NCBI GenBank assembly: GCA_905479015.1
Contig: CAJQKV010000003.1
Span: 33,691 to 97,690 of the forward strand
DNA from: an uncultured Cyclobacteriaceae bacterium
Lineage (GTDB): Bacteria > Bacteroidota > Bacteroidia > Cytophagales > Cyclobacteriaceae
Direction of reading: 5' to 3'
Length of the DNA: 64,000 nucleotides
Made by a program: the position numbers and the translations under genes. The notes under the pieces are model-generated. The model ran no database searches. It worked only from the letters and a program-made list of their open reading frames with translations, and had not been told where the DNA came from. Of this stretch, positions 56,846 to 64,000 are shown in pieces. Each line of letters begins with the position of its first letter. The first letter of the stretch is position 1.

Positions 56846-57891
56846 GGGTTTTCGCTGTAGTTTATAATAATAGCTGCTTTCATACCATCGGTAATGATAT
56901 GTTCAGGACCTTCTTGACCTTGATAAATCAGTAGCGCTTCCAAGCGATCATCTGCTTGGAGAATCGCCATGGATGCTTCAACACCCAGCACCATAAAGGC
57001 CGTTGCATAAGCATCGGCCAGCATACAATTGGGTGCGAATACGGACGCACTTAGGATGTTTTTTTTACTCATCTTTCCCGTTCTTGGATCGATGATGTGG
57101 GCATAGGTTTTATCTCCTATTTGATAAAAATTTCTATAATTACCTGAGGTCGCGATAGATCGGTCCTCTAGATTGACCACTGCAAAAGGCGGTTGGTATT
57201 CTTCTGGATCTATCAATGGGTCTTGAATGCCTATTCTCCAAGCTTCTCCGCGGTCATTGGTGCCAAAAGTTCTGACTTCCCCACCAATCTCCACCATTGC
57301 ATGTTCAATATTTTTAGATTTGAGATAATTAGCGATTACATCCACAGCATATCCTTTGGCTACGGCACTTAAATCTAGATACATTCCTTTGGGCATCGTA
57401 ATGAGTGAGGGATTAAAATTAATTTTTGAGAAACCTACGAATTGAAGTAAAGAATCAATAAGATGTTGATCTAATGTTTTTGACGCCTTATCTGGGCCAA
57501 AACCGTAGGCATTGATCAGAGGACCAATGGTAGGATCAAACGCGCCTTTTGTAGCCAAATGGACTTCCTTACTAGCCAAGAGAACGGGATAAAAAACAGG
57601 ATCTTGGAAGACCAAACTGCCGGATTGATTCAATCTTGAAATTTCGGACTCAGGAATATAAGTAGATAATGATTGATTGAATTTTTTCAGGAGAGAATCT
57701 ATTTGTATTTTATAATTGGTGGCCCCCAAAGTTTTATATTTCACATTGTAGGCAATGGTCCCCATAGTTAAACCAGATACCTCATTCATCAACAAATCAG
57801 GATTTTGATTTCTTACGAGCTTTACGAGTAATAAGATCGCAGCAAAGAATAAGAGAACTCTTTGGGTTTGTTTACGTTTGTCAATATTCAA
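56842..57891 (-). CDS. apbE: FAD:protein FMN transferase (ApbE family)
   Basis: Attaches FMN to Thr of target proteins such as Na+-NQR/Rnf subunits, or acts as a Mg-dependent flavin enzyme. 349 residues: N-terminal TM VLLFFAAILLLVKLV as membrane anchor with no lipobox Cys, then LTMGTIAYNVKYK, ISRLNQSG, GAFDPTIGPLINAYGFG, LDLSAVAKGYAVDVIANYL, the metal region TYAHIIDPRTGK and ADAYATAFMVLG. Coupled to the ZIP gene by ATGA. Divergent from ruvB. Its target protein is not in the window. Confidence 0.93.
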   Translation of the reverse strand: MNIDKRKQTQRVLLFFAAILLLVKLVRNQNPDLLMNEVSGLTMGTIAYNVKYKTLGATNYKIQIDSLLKKFNQSLSTYIPESEISRLNQSGSLVFQDPVFYPVLLASKEVHLATKGAFDPTIGPLINAYGFGPDKASKTLDQHLIDSLLQFVGFSKINFNPSLITMPKGMYLDLSAVAKGYAVDVIANYLKSKNIEHAMVEIGGEVRTFGTNDRGEAWRIGIQDPLIDPEEYQPPFAVVNLEDRSIATSGNYRNFYQIGDKTYAHIIDPRTGKMSKKNILSASVFAPNCMLADAYATAFMVLGVEASMAILQADDRLEALLIYQGQEGPEHIITDGMKAAIIINYSENP

Positions 57892-57966
57892 TTTGATTTT
57901 TTTTACAATATTAGTAAGACCTAATTAGAATATTCAATCGTTATATTTGTTTTCTATTTATTAACT

Positions 57967-58992
57967 ATGAGAGAGGATTATTTAAAACCAGACGATGAGG
58001 AATTTTCATCTGCTGATAAAGAGATAGAAAAGGCTTTGAGACCCCTTAGTTTTGAAGACTTTGCCGGGCAGGAAAAGATAGTTGATAATTTGAAGATATT
58101 TGTAGCTGCGGCCAGTCAACGATCAGAGCCCCTCGATCATGTTTTACTTCACGGGCCTCCAGGACTCGGTAAAACGACCCTCTCTCATATCATTGCCAAT
58201 GAATTGGGATCTAATATTAAAATAACAAGTGGACCCGTACTGGATAAGCCGGGAGAATTGGCAGGCCTTCTTACAAATCTTGAAGAGGGAGATGTGTTGT
58301 TTATAGATGAAATCCATAGATTAAATGCGGTAGTTGAGGAATATTTATATTCCGCCATGGAGGATTATAAAATTGATATTATGTTGGATTCAGGGCCTAA
58401 TGCAAGAACCGTACAAATTGGATTGAACCCATTTACGCTCATCGGCGCGACGACCCGTTCAGGATTGTTGACCGCGCCCTTGCGGGCGCGTTTTGGAATC
58501 AATGCGAGGCTAGAATATTATGATGCCAAGCTACTGACCCGAATCGTTGGAAGATCTTGTGATATTTTAAATTGTGAATTTGAACCTGAGGCCACTTTTG
58601 AAATAGCCAGAAGAAGTAGGGGAACCCCTCGGATTGCCAATAACTTATTAAGAAGAACCCGAGATTTTGCTCAAATAAAAGGGGATGGATCTATCACGCT
58701 GACCATCGCCAAGATGGCATTGACAGCCTTAAATGTAGATAATCATGGATTGGATGAAATGGATAATCGTATTTTATCTACTATTATTGATAAATTTAAG
58801 GGTGGACCAGTGGGTTTATCTACCATTGCGACGGCGTGCGGAGAGGAGGCCGAAACGATAGAAGAGGTTTATGAACCTTTTTTAATCATGGAAGGCTTTT
58901 TGAAGCGTACGGCACGAGGGCGTCAAGCTACTGAATTGGCCTATAAGCATTTGGGAATCATACCCCCGGCACAAATGAACACATTATTTTGA
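57967..58992 (+). CDS. ruvB: Holliday junction branch migration helicase RuvB
   Basis: AAA+ motor that drives RuvA-bound Holliday junctions. Walker [14 protein letters not shown], Walker [14 protein letters not shown], sensor 1 [11 protein letters not shown], Arg finger region [15 protein letters not shown]-terminal winged-helix DNA-binding domain ([25 protein letters not shown]). 341 residues. A TATATTTG -7 element lies at 57942-57949, 18 nt before the ATG. ruvA is not adjacent, as in many Bacteroidota. Divergent from apbE across 75 nt. Confidence 0.97.
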   Translation: MREDYLKPDDEEFSSADKEIEKALRPLSFEDFAGQEKIVDNLKIFVAAASQRSEPLDHVLLHGPPGLGKTTLSHIIANELGSNIKITSGPVLDKPGELAGLLTNLEEGDVLFIDEIHRLNAVVEEYLYSAMEDYKIDIMLDSGPNARTVQIGLNPFTLIGATTRSGLLTAPLRARFGINARLEYYDAKLLTRIVGRSCDILNCEFEPEATFEIARRSRGTPRIANNLLRRTRDFAQIKGDGSITLTIAKMALTALNVDNHGLDEMDNRILSTIIDKFKGGPVGLSTIATACGEEAETIEEVYEPFLIMEGFLKRTARGRQATELAYKHLGIIPPAQMNTLF

Positions 58993-59065
58993 CTGAGCTC
59001 AATGTCACGCGTCACACAATGGTTATGAGAGCAGTCGTTAGGATTGCTTTTGATTACTTTTTTAG

Positions 59066-59989
59066 ATGATGAAATCTAACAGGGATATCGTTAAGGAGAT
59101 CGCATTGGATTTGGGCTTTTCATATTGCGGCATATCAAAGGCTGATTTTTTGTCAGAAGAAGCGGATCATCTCGAAACTTGGTTAAAAAGAGGCTATCAA
59201 GGTAAAATGAGCTATATGGAGCGTCATTTTGATAAACGATTAGATCCCCGAAAACTTGTGCCTGGCGCTCAATCGGTGATTTCTCTTTTGTATAATTATG
59301 CACCTCAAAAAGATCAAACAGATCAGGCACCCTACAAGATTGCCCGATACGCCTATGGTAAAGATTATCATTTTGTTATCAAGGATAAATTGGTTGAATT
59401 CATGGATAGAATGAAGGCGGTCCTAGGGAGGATTGAGGGGCGTGCTTTTGTCGATTCGGCACCGGTACATGAGCGGGCATGGGCCTCAAAAAGTGGTTTG
59501 GGTTGGGTAGGTAAAAACACTTTGTTAATTAATAAAGATTCAGGGAGTTATTTTTTTTTGGCAGAGCTCATTTTAGATTTAAAATTAGAGGCCGATGGGC
59601 CGATCAAGGATTATTGTGGTACCTGTACCCGATGTATAGACGCCTGTCCAACAGATGCGATTAAACCTTATGTGGTGGATGGAAGTCGTTGCATTTCTTA
59701 TTTAACGATTGAATTGAAGGACGAAATACCTATGGAGTTCAGTGATAAAATGGAAGGTTGGGCTTTTGGTTGTGACATCTGTCAACAGGTGTGTCCTTGG
59801 AATAGATTTTCAACCCCACATAATGAATCACAATTTACTCCGCAAGGCTGGGAAGAATTATCAAAAAAAGCCTGGGAGGAAATGACAGCGGTAGTCTTTG
59901 GTAATGTATTTAAAAAATCCCCAATAAACCGGACGAAATTTAAAGGATTACAGCGAAACATATCCTTCATCCAAACCGCGGAAGGATGA
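59066..59989 (+). CDS. queG: Epoxyqueuosine reductase
   Basis: Last step of queuosine synthesis in tRNA: reduces epoxyqueuosine using cobalamin and two [4Fe-4S] clusters. Cluster cysteines are in YCGTCTRCIDACPTDAIKP (first ferredoxin motif) and CDICQQVCPWNRF (second). N-terminal domain carries the cobalamin-binding region (GRAFVDSAPVHERAWASKSGLGW). 307 residues; no C-terminal HEAT extension, which is normal in short forms. 73 nt after ruvB. Whether the cell makes cobalamin cannot be seen here. Confidence 0.95.
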   Translation: MMKSNRDIVKEIALDLGFSYCGISKADFLSEEADHLETWLKRGYQGKMSYMERHFDKRLDPRKLVPGAQSVISLLYNYAPQKDQTDQAPYKIARYAYGKDYHFVIKDKLVEFMDRMKAVLGRIEGRAFVDSAPVHERAWASKSGLGWVGKNTLLINKDSGSYFFLAELILDLKLEADGPIKDYCGTCTRCIDACPTDAIKPYVVDGSRCISYLTIELKDEIPMEFSDKMEGWAFGCDICQQVCPWNRFSTPHNESQFTPQGWEELSKKAWEEMTAVVFGNVFKKSPINRTKFKGLQRNISFIQTAEG

Positions 59990-60053
59990 CACCTATTAAT
60001 TCAAAGGACTTCGATAAGTAATTAACCATTTACAGGCGGGGCGTCACCTTAGC

Positions 60054-61355
60054 TCAATCACTACAGTATTCCATAATACCTTCTTTGATTCGGGTAAAGA
60101 TTTCAAGTTGATCCTCTAAGTTTTCTTCTAAAAGCGTAATCCTAAATCCTAAAAGAGGGGAACAGAAAGCCGAGATAGGTACCACACAGACCTGTTTAGC
60201 GGCCAATAAATAATAGACGAATCGTTGGTCTAATGGCATTTCAGGGGTCAGCCAACTTTCCAGTAGCTGTGCTATTTTTGGATCCGTAATATTTAGTTGT
60301 TGTTTGGGTTTTAATGCTCCTGCCTTGAAGATAATGGTGTTATAAAAAGCTCCGTTGGTCAGATTGAAGTTGACATAGGGAATTTGAGTAAAAAAATCAA
60401 AGAGTTTTTTACTTCTCTGGCCGATATTTCTGCTGGTCATTTTTAAAAAAGGTTCATAACGATGATCGGTCATGATCTTGGGAATAGCTCTTTGCGGCAA
60501 CGTGGTAGCACTGACCTCGATCATCTTGGCATTATCTATAGTTTGACAAAGCTTGTTGAATTCATCGTCCTGATCTCGATTATAATACTCTGCCCATCCA
60601 CATCGAGCCCCTGGCCAAGGGACTTCCTTAGAAATTCCTTTTAATGATATTCCGGGAACTTTTCCAATCACTTTCGCCATTGGAGCGGTTTGGGCACCAT
60701 TGTAAATGATATTTTCATAAATTTCATCAAAAATTAAGAAAAGGTTAAAGGCTTCGGCAATGGACACGATCTCTCTCAGAATTTTTTCAGGATAGACCAT
60801 GCCGGTGGGATTATCTGGGTTTATGACCAATATGCCTACGATATTGGGATTGTAGCGTACTTTATTTCGTAAATCTACAAGATCTGGATACCATTGATTT
60901 TCTGGATCCAGAGCATAAGTAATCGGTTGATGATTGGCATGTGCCGCTTCCGCGGAGGAATGTGTAGAATAGGCAGGAGAGGGACCTATTACCCGGGCGG
61001 TTGGCAGGAGGTATTGATAAATTTTAGCAATTGCATCTCCTAAGCCATTAAAAAAGGTAATATCCTCCGCATTGATTTGGACACCTTTTAATTGATTGGT
61101 TTTTTTAGCAAGAAACGTGCGCGTTTCTAAGAGGCCTTTGGAATGACTGTAGCCATATGTACGGTCATCTTTCAAGAGTTCAATAACGATGGCTTTGATC
61201 CAATCAGGGAGTGGACGATGCTTTTGGATAGGATCACCTATGTTTTCCCAATACACCCGATGACCAAGTTTTTCGAGTTGTTCTGCTTTCCGAACGATTC
61301 CTCGAATTTCATAGGAAAGTTCATTAGCACCTTCTCGAAGTAATTTTTGTCTCAT
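60054..61355 (-). CDS. PLP-dependent aminotransferase, class I/II
   Basis: 433 residues of the AspC/tyrosine-aminotransferase fold: ENIGDPIQKHRPLPDWI, NPDNPTGMVYPEKILREIV, DEIYENIIYNG (PLP-ring Asp), and PLP lysine in GISKEVPWPGARCGWAEYY. The C-terminal domain has the carboxylate-binding Arg in FRITLLEE. Closest families are alanine/valine-pyruvate (AlaA-like) or aromatic aminotransferases; the acceptor cannot be settled. It is monocistronic with 64 nt to queG downstream, and no marked regulator site upstream. Confidence 0.85.
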   Translation of the reverse strand: MRQKLLREGANELSYEIRGIVRKAEQLEKLGHRVYWENIGDPIQKHRPLPDWIKAIVIELLKDDRTYGYSHSKGLLETRTFLAKKTNQLKGVQINAEDITFFNGLGDAIAKIYQYLLPTARVIGPSPAYSTHSSAEAAHANHQPITYALDPENQWYPDLVDLRNKVRYNPNIVGILVINPDNPTGMVYPEKILREIVSIAEAFNLFLIFDEIYENIIYNGAQTAPMAKVIGKVPGISLKGISKEVPWPGARCGWAEYYNRDQDDEFNKLCQTIDNAKMIEVSATTLPQRAIPKIMTDHRYEPFLKMTSRNIGQRSKKLFDFFTQIPYVNFNLTNGAFYNTIIFKAGALKPKQQLNITDPKIAQLLESWLTPEMPLDQRFVYYLLAAKQVCVVPISAFCSPLLGFRITLLEENLEDQLEIFTRIKEGIMEYCSD

Positions 61356-61425
61356 AATTATTAAAAAGCGCTAATTTATTCATTTTCCCGTTGAAAAATG
61401 TAATTTTTCTAGCGTCTATATGAAG

Positions 61426-62562
61426 TTATTCTTCTTCGAGGTATGCACCTTCTTGTAAGGCGTATTTACAGAATTGCACTTGCAAAGCGCCATTGAACAA
61501 TGCGATTTTTTCACTGGGCTTCAAATGTAATTGTTTGAGCGCGGGGACATTTGAGCTTAAAACCCAAGCGTCGAAACCCGAAAAATTCTTTTTAAATGTA
61601 TCGCCGAGATTTTTATAAAGGCTATCAACTTCTTCTCCTATTCTCTCACCGTAAGGAGGATTGGTAATGATCATACCTGTTTGAAATCTAGGGATAAAGT
61701 TTTCGAAAGCGATTTGTCTGATTTGAACATCTCTACCCATTCTCAGTTTTTTTAAGGCTCCTTTGGCTAAGGCCACGGCATGACCATCTACATCCCCACC
61801 GGCGATCATCAAGGGAGCACTTCTGATTTTACCCTGCGCTTCTGCTCTGATGCGATTCCACATCATAGGTTGAAAGTTATTCCAATTTTTAAAGCCAAAA
61901 TCATTTTGGTTTATCTGAGGAGGGATATTTAATCCCATGAGTACTGCCTCAATGATGATGGTTCCGGTACCGCACATAGGATCGACCAAAGGGATACTTT
62001 TATTCCAACCCGCAAGCATTAATAGACCGGCGGCCATTACTTCATTGAGCGGTGCTTGGTGTCCAGGCTCCCTATAACCACGCTGATTGAGAAGCCGACC
62101 TGAACTGTCTAATGATATGGTGAATTTATCTTGATAGGCATGTAGATTGAAAAGGATATCAGGCTTTTCAACATCAACGGATGGTCGAAAATCAAACTTT
62201 TCTCTGAACTGATCTGCGATCGCATCTTTCATTTTAAGTGCGGCATATTTTGAGTGCGTAAAATACTCTGAGAAAATAGTATTATCGATGGCAAAAGTTT
62301 GCCTGACATCAAGAAATTGAGACCAATCAAATGATTTGACTTGATCGTAAAGTTCCGTTTCATTACGCGCTGTAAATTCATAGACTGGAACTAAAATCCG
62401 TAAGGCAGTCCTTAAGTTCAAATTTGCCTCATAAAGGAAAGGTAGTTTTCCTTCACATTCTACAGCACGTTTTCTTTTTTTGATGTTTTGTCCACCAAGG
62501 AGTTCAACTTCCTTCATGAGGACCTCTTCGAGTCCATGTAGGGTTTTGATGACTATTTTCAA
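61426..62562 (-). CDS. THUMP-domain class I RNA methyltransferase (RlmL-N/TrmG10-like)
   Basis: 378 residues. N-terminal ferredoxin-like plus THUMP RNA-binding domain (LNLRTALRILVPVYEF, YFTHSKYAALKMKDAI), then a Rossmann methyltransferase domain: LVDPMCGTGTIIIEA (SAM binding) and ITNPPYGERIGEE with the NPPY motif of N-methylation of exocyclic amines. Equals the methyltransferase found in the N-terminal half of E. coli RlmL (23S m2G2445) or tRNA m2G enzymes. The target site cannot be fixed. 117 nt separate it from trmD upstream on the same strand. Confidence 0.9.
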   Translation of the reverse strand: MKIVIKTLHGLEEVLMKEVELLGGQNIKKRKRAVECEGKLPFLYEANLNLRTALRILVPVYEFTARNETELYDQVKSFDWSQFLDVRQTFAIDNTIFSEYFTHSKYAALKMKDAIADQFREKFDFRPSVDVEKPDILFNLHAYQDKFTISLDSSGRLLNQRGYREPGHQAPLNEVMAAGLLMLAGWNKSIPLVDPMCGTGTIIIEAVLMGLNIPPQINQNDFGFKNWNNFQPMMWNRIRAEAQGKIRSAPLMIAGGDVDGHAVALAKGALKKLRMGRDVQIRQIAFENFIPRFQTGMIITNPPYGERIGEEVDSLYKNLGDTFKKNFSGFDAWVLSSNVPALKQLHLKPSEKIALFNGALQVQFCKYALQEGAYLEEE

Positions 62563-62679
62563 TGAATTTCTCTTTAGGTATGTAAAGTTACTTTAATATC
62601 TTTTGTCAATAGGAGCTTGCCAAGCGATCTATGAGCTTTTAAAACATTTTTTGCTCATTGTGATGGGTTTTAGATTTGA

Positions 62680-63354
62680 TCAATTCAATAAATGGGGCCG
62701 TCTTTCTTTGGTTTTCTTAACAGCTGCTTCATGCCTCCAGTCATTGATCACAGCCTCGTTGCCCGATAATAGAATTTTTGGTACTTCCCATCCGTTATAT
62801 ACAGCAGGTCGTGTATACACAGGAGGTGCCAATAGGTCATCTTGAAAAGAGTCGGTGAGCGCGGAGCTTTCATCGTTGAGCACACCTGGGATCAGTCGGA
62901 TTAAACTATCGGCAACTATCATAGCGGCTAGTTCGCCTCCAGAGAGAACATAATCTCCGATACTGATTTCTCGGGTGATTAAATGATCACGTACGCGCTG
63001 ATCTATCCCTTTGTAGTGGCCACAGAGTAAGATGATGTTTTTATTAAGAGACAATTGATTGCACGTGGATTGGTTTAATTTCTCTCCATCGGGTGTCATA
63101 AATATAATCTCATCATAAGCTGTATGCTTTTTTAGGGCACTGATGCACCGGTCAATAGGCTCAATCATCATGACCATTCCTGCCCCTCCTCCATAAGCAT
63201 AATCATCAATAGATTTTTGTTTGTTGCTGGTAAAAGGTCTTAAATCGTGAATATAGAGCTCTACCAATCCTTTTTTTTGGGCTCTTTTGACAATGCTTTG
63301 ATTCATGGGACCCTCAAAAAGTTCAGGTAGACATGTGATGATGTCAATTCTCAT
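62680..63354 (-). CDS. trmD: tRNA (guanine-N1-)-methyltransferase
   Basis: Makes m1G37 in tRNAs with G36, protecting the reading frame. SPOUT-fold trefoil knot enzyme: [20 protein letters not shown], the knot region [13 protein letters not shown] and [21 protein letters not shown]. 224 residues, short compared with E. coli (255), with a compact C-terminal domain. The frame is open to 63393, but [10 protein letters not shown] at 63354 is the family start; it overlaps the rimM stop by 11 nt. Part of rpsP-rimM-trmD without rplS, which sits far away here. Confidence 0.96.
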   Translation of the reverse strand: MRIDIITCLPELFEGPMNQSIVKRAQKKGLVELYIHDLRPFTSNKQKSIDDYAYGGGAGMVMMIEPIDRCISALKKHTAYDEIIFMTPDGEKLNQSTCNQLSLNKNIILLCGHYKGIDQRVRDHLITREISIGDYVLSGGELAAMIVADSLIRLIPGVLNDESSALTDSFQDDLLAPPVYTRPAVYNGWEVPKILLSGNEAVINDWRHEAAVKKTKERRPHLLN

Positions 63355-63874
63355 TGCTAAAATAGATTTCCATGAAACCATCAGGAAGTTCAATATGAGC
63401 TTCTTTTTTCGTTAGATCGACTTTTTTGAATATGGCGTCTTCAATGGGAATTAACAGTTCTTGCTCTTTGTAGAAAACAGCTGCAAGATATTGTGAAGAG
63501 GGTTGATAAATTTGTGCAATTGTACCTAAAAAATTTCCTAGGTGGAATATCTCAAAACCGACTAGATCGTGGAAAAAATATTCACCGTCCTGAAGTTTTG
63601 GCAAGTGATTTAGAGGTAGATAGAGTGCTTGACCTACGAGATCCTTGGCCAGATCGACGTGGTCAATGTCTTCGAAATGAATGAGTGTTTTCACACCATT
63701 CATTGAGATTTGTTTAACAAAAAAAGGAATCAGATTTCCAGATTGCTCTAGAAATACGGATTCCAATTCACTGTATTCATCTGGTTGGTCTACATCCAAT
63801 TCAATGTTTACCATACCTTTTAAACCGTGCGTTTTGACGATATGCCCCAACTGGTAACATTCATCCTTACGCAT
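63344..63874 (-). CDS. rimM: 16S rRNA processing protein RimM
   Basis: Assists maturation of the 30S head near S19. 176 residues: an N-terminal RimM domain ([22 protein letters not shown]) and a C-terminal PRC-barrel ([18 protein letters not shown] ... [15 protein letters not shown]). Typical length. It starts 8 nt after rpsP and overlaps trmD by 11 nt, the usual order of this ribosome-assembly operon. Confidence 0.95.
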   Translation of the reverse strand: MRKDECYQLGHIVKTHGLKGMVNIELDVDQPDEYSELESVFLEQSGNLIPFFVKQISMNGVKTLIHFEDIDHVDLAKDLVGQALYLPLNHLPKLQDGEYFFHDLVGFEIFHLGNFLGTIAQIYQPSSQYLAAVFYKEQELLIPIEDAIFKKVDLTKKEAHIELPDGFMEIYFSNEN

Positions 63875-63882
63875 GGGGATAA

Positions 63883-64000
63883 TTATTTTGAAGCTTCTTC
63901 AGTTGCTGCTGCTCCCTTCTCACTTTCTTTAGTTTCTGTTTCTGCAGGCGCATCAGCTTTCACTTCCTCCACTTTCACTTCCTCTACTTTCACTTCTTCC
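63883..64000 (-). CDS. rpsP: 30S ribosomal protein S16, C-terminal tail (partial)
   Basis: The minus strand is open from the window edge to TAA at 63883-63885; the last 39 codons read as an acidic, low-complexity tail: EVKVE repeated, then ADAPAETETKESEKGAAATEEASK. The S16 core is outside the window; identity rests on the tail being typical of Bacteroidota S16 and on rimM-trmD following. Three tandem 15-nt units encode the EVKVE repeats. Confidence 0.72.
   Translation of the reverse strand, partial: EEVKVEEVKVEEVKADAPAETETKESEKGAAATEEASK
63956..64000. repeat. Three tandem 15-bp repeats in the rpsP tail
   Basis: Units at 63956-63970, 63971-63985 and 63986-64000 on the plus strand, consensus ACTTTCACTTCCTCC, with one or two changes each. 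They encode EVKVE repeats on the minus strand. The array may continue beyond the window. Confidence 0.8.

Overview
The window looks like core chromosome of a Bacteroidota member, most likely order Cytophagales or a close relative. This rests on low GC, near absence of Shine-Dalgarno sequences, promoters of the TTTG-N19-TAnnTTTG type (clearest before atpD and rplU), lineage-typical families (DUF4270, DUF4286, DUF4212, a DUF6787-like protein, a two-gene atpD-atpC unit, a GT5-N-only 'glycogen synthase'), and the long ~670-residue urocanase. I see no phage, insertion sequence, CRISPR array, rRNA or tRNA gene.

Layout. 1-97 is the 3' end of a TonB-family gene with its terminator. 0.2-7.7 kb: hutU converges on a four-gene minus-strand unit plsC-gatC-TPR membrane protein-hutH, so two steps of histidine degradation (histidine to urocanate to imidazolone propionate) lie tail to tail. 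8-12.5 kb: ABC-2 exporter pair, orphan histidine kinase, nucleoid-associated protein. 12.5-15.5 kb: secreted TIM-barrel protein, then atpD-atpC. 15.6-20.2 kb (minus): LTA-synthase-type sulfatase, small membrane protein, RluA-type pseudouridine synthase, prfC. 20.4-29.5 kb (plus): dnaK, rplS, dapF, secA, SPOR-like lipoprotein, M20 amidohydrolase, two small envelope proteins. 29.5-34.9 kb (minus): AraC regulator, acyl-CoA dehydrogenase, metallopeptidase, heptose adenylyltransferase, flippase-like protein, panC. 35-42.6 kb (plus): GT5-like protein, DUF4270 lipoprotein, glmS, ridA, gltX, a 66-residue coupled ORF, a LYS1/AlaDH-like dehydrogenase. 42.7-48.1 kb: rho, serS, GNAT, DUF4286, a NUMOD4/HNH endonuclease-like gene, rpmA and rplU. 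48.1-48.5 kb is a non-coding region with two inverted perfect DnaA boxes and a 29-nt T tract. 48.5-52 kb: class I ribonucleotide reductase nrdB-nrdA. 52-55.9 kb: acetate uptake and activation operon DUF4212-actP-like-acs. 56-62.6 kb: ZIP transporter, apbE, ruvB, queG, aminotransferase, THUMP methyltransferase. 62.7-64 kb: rpsP-rimM-trmD, with rpsP cut by the window edge.

Most genes are housekeeping: translation (gatC, prfC, rplS, gltX, serS, rpmA, rplU, rpsP, rimM, trmD, queG), energy, protein export and folding, envelope precursors (glmS, dapF, hldE-type), DNA precursors and repair. I found no clear undescribed multi-gene system. The features most worth a second look are non-coding: the DnaA-box/T29 region between rplU and nrdB (candidate oriC or DnaA-controlled promoter), a palindrome plus sigma-54-like element before dnaK, a 22-bp perfect palindrome before the acyl-CoA dehydrogenase, an 11-bp inverted repeat before the acetate operon and possible leader hairpins before rplS. 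Among proteins, the GT5-N-only protein with a lost KTGGL motif, the Ser-for-Thr sulfatase, SecA without its zinc tail and the lone NUMOD4/HNH gene stand out.
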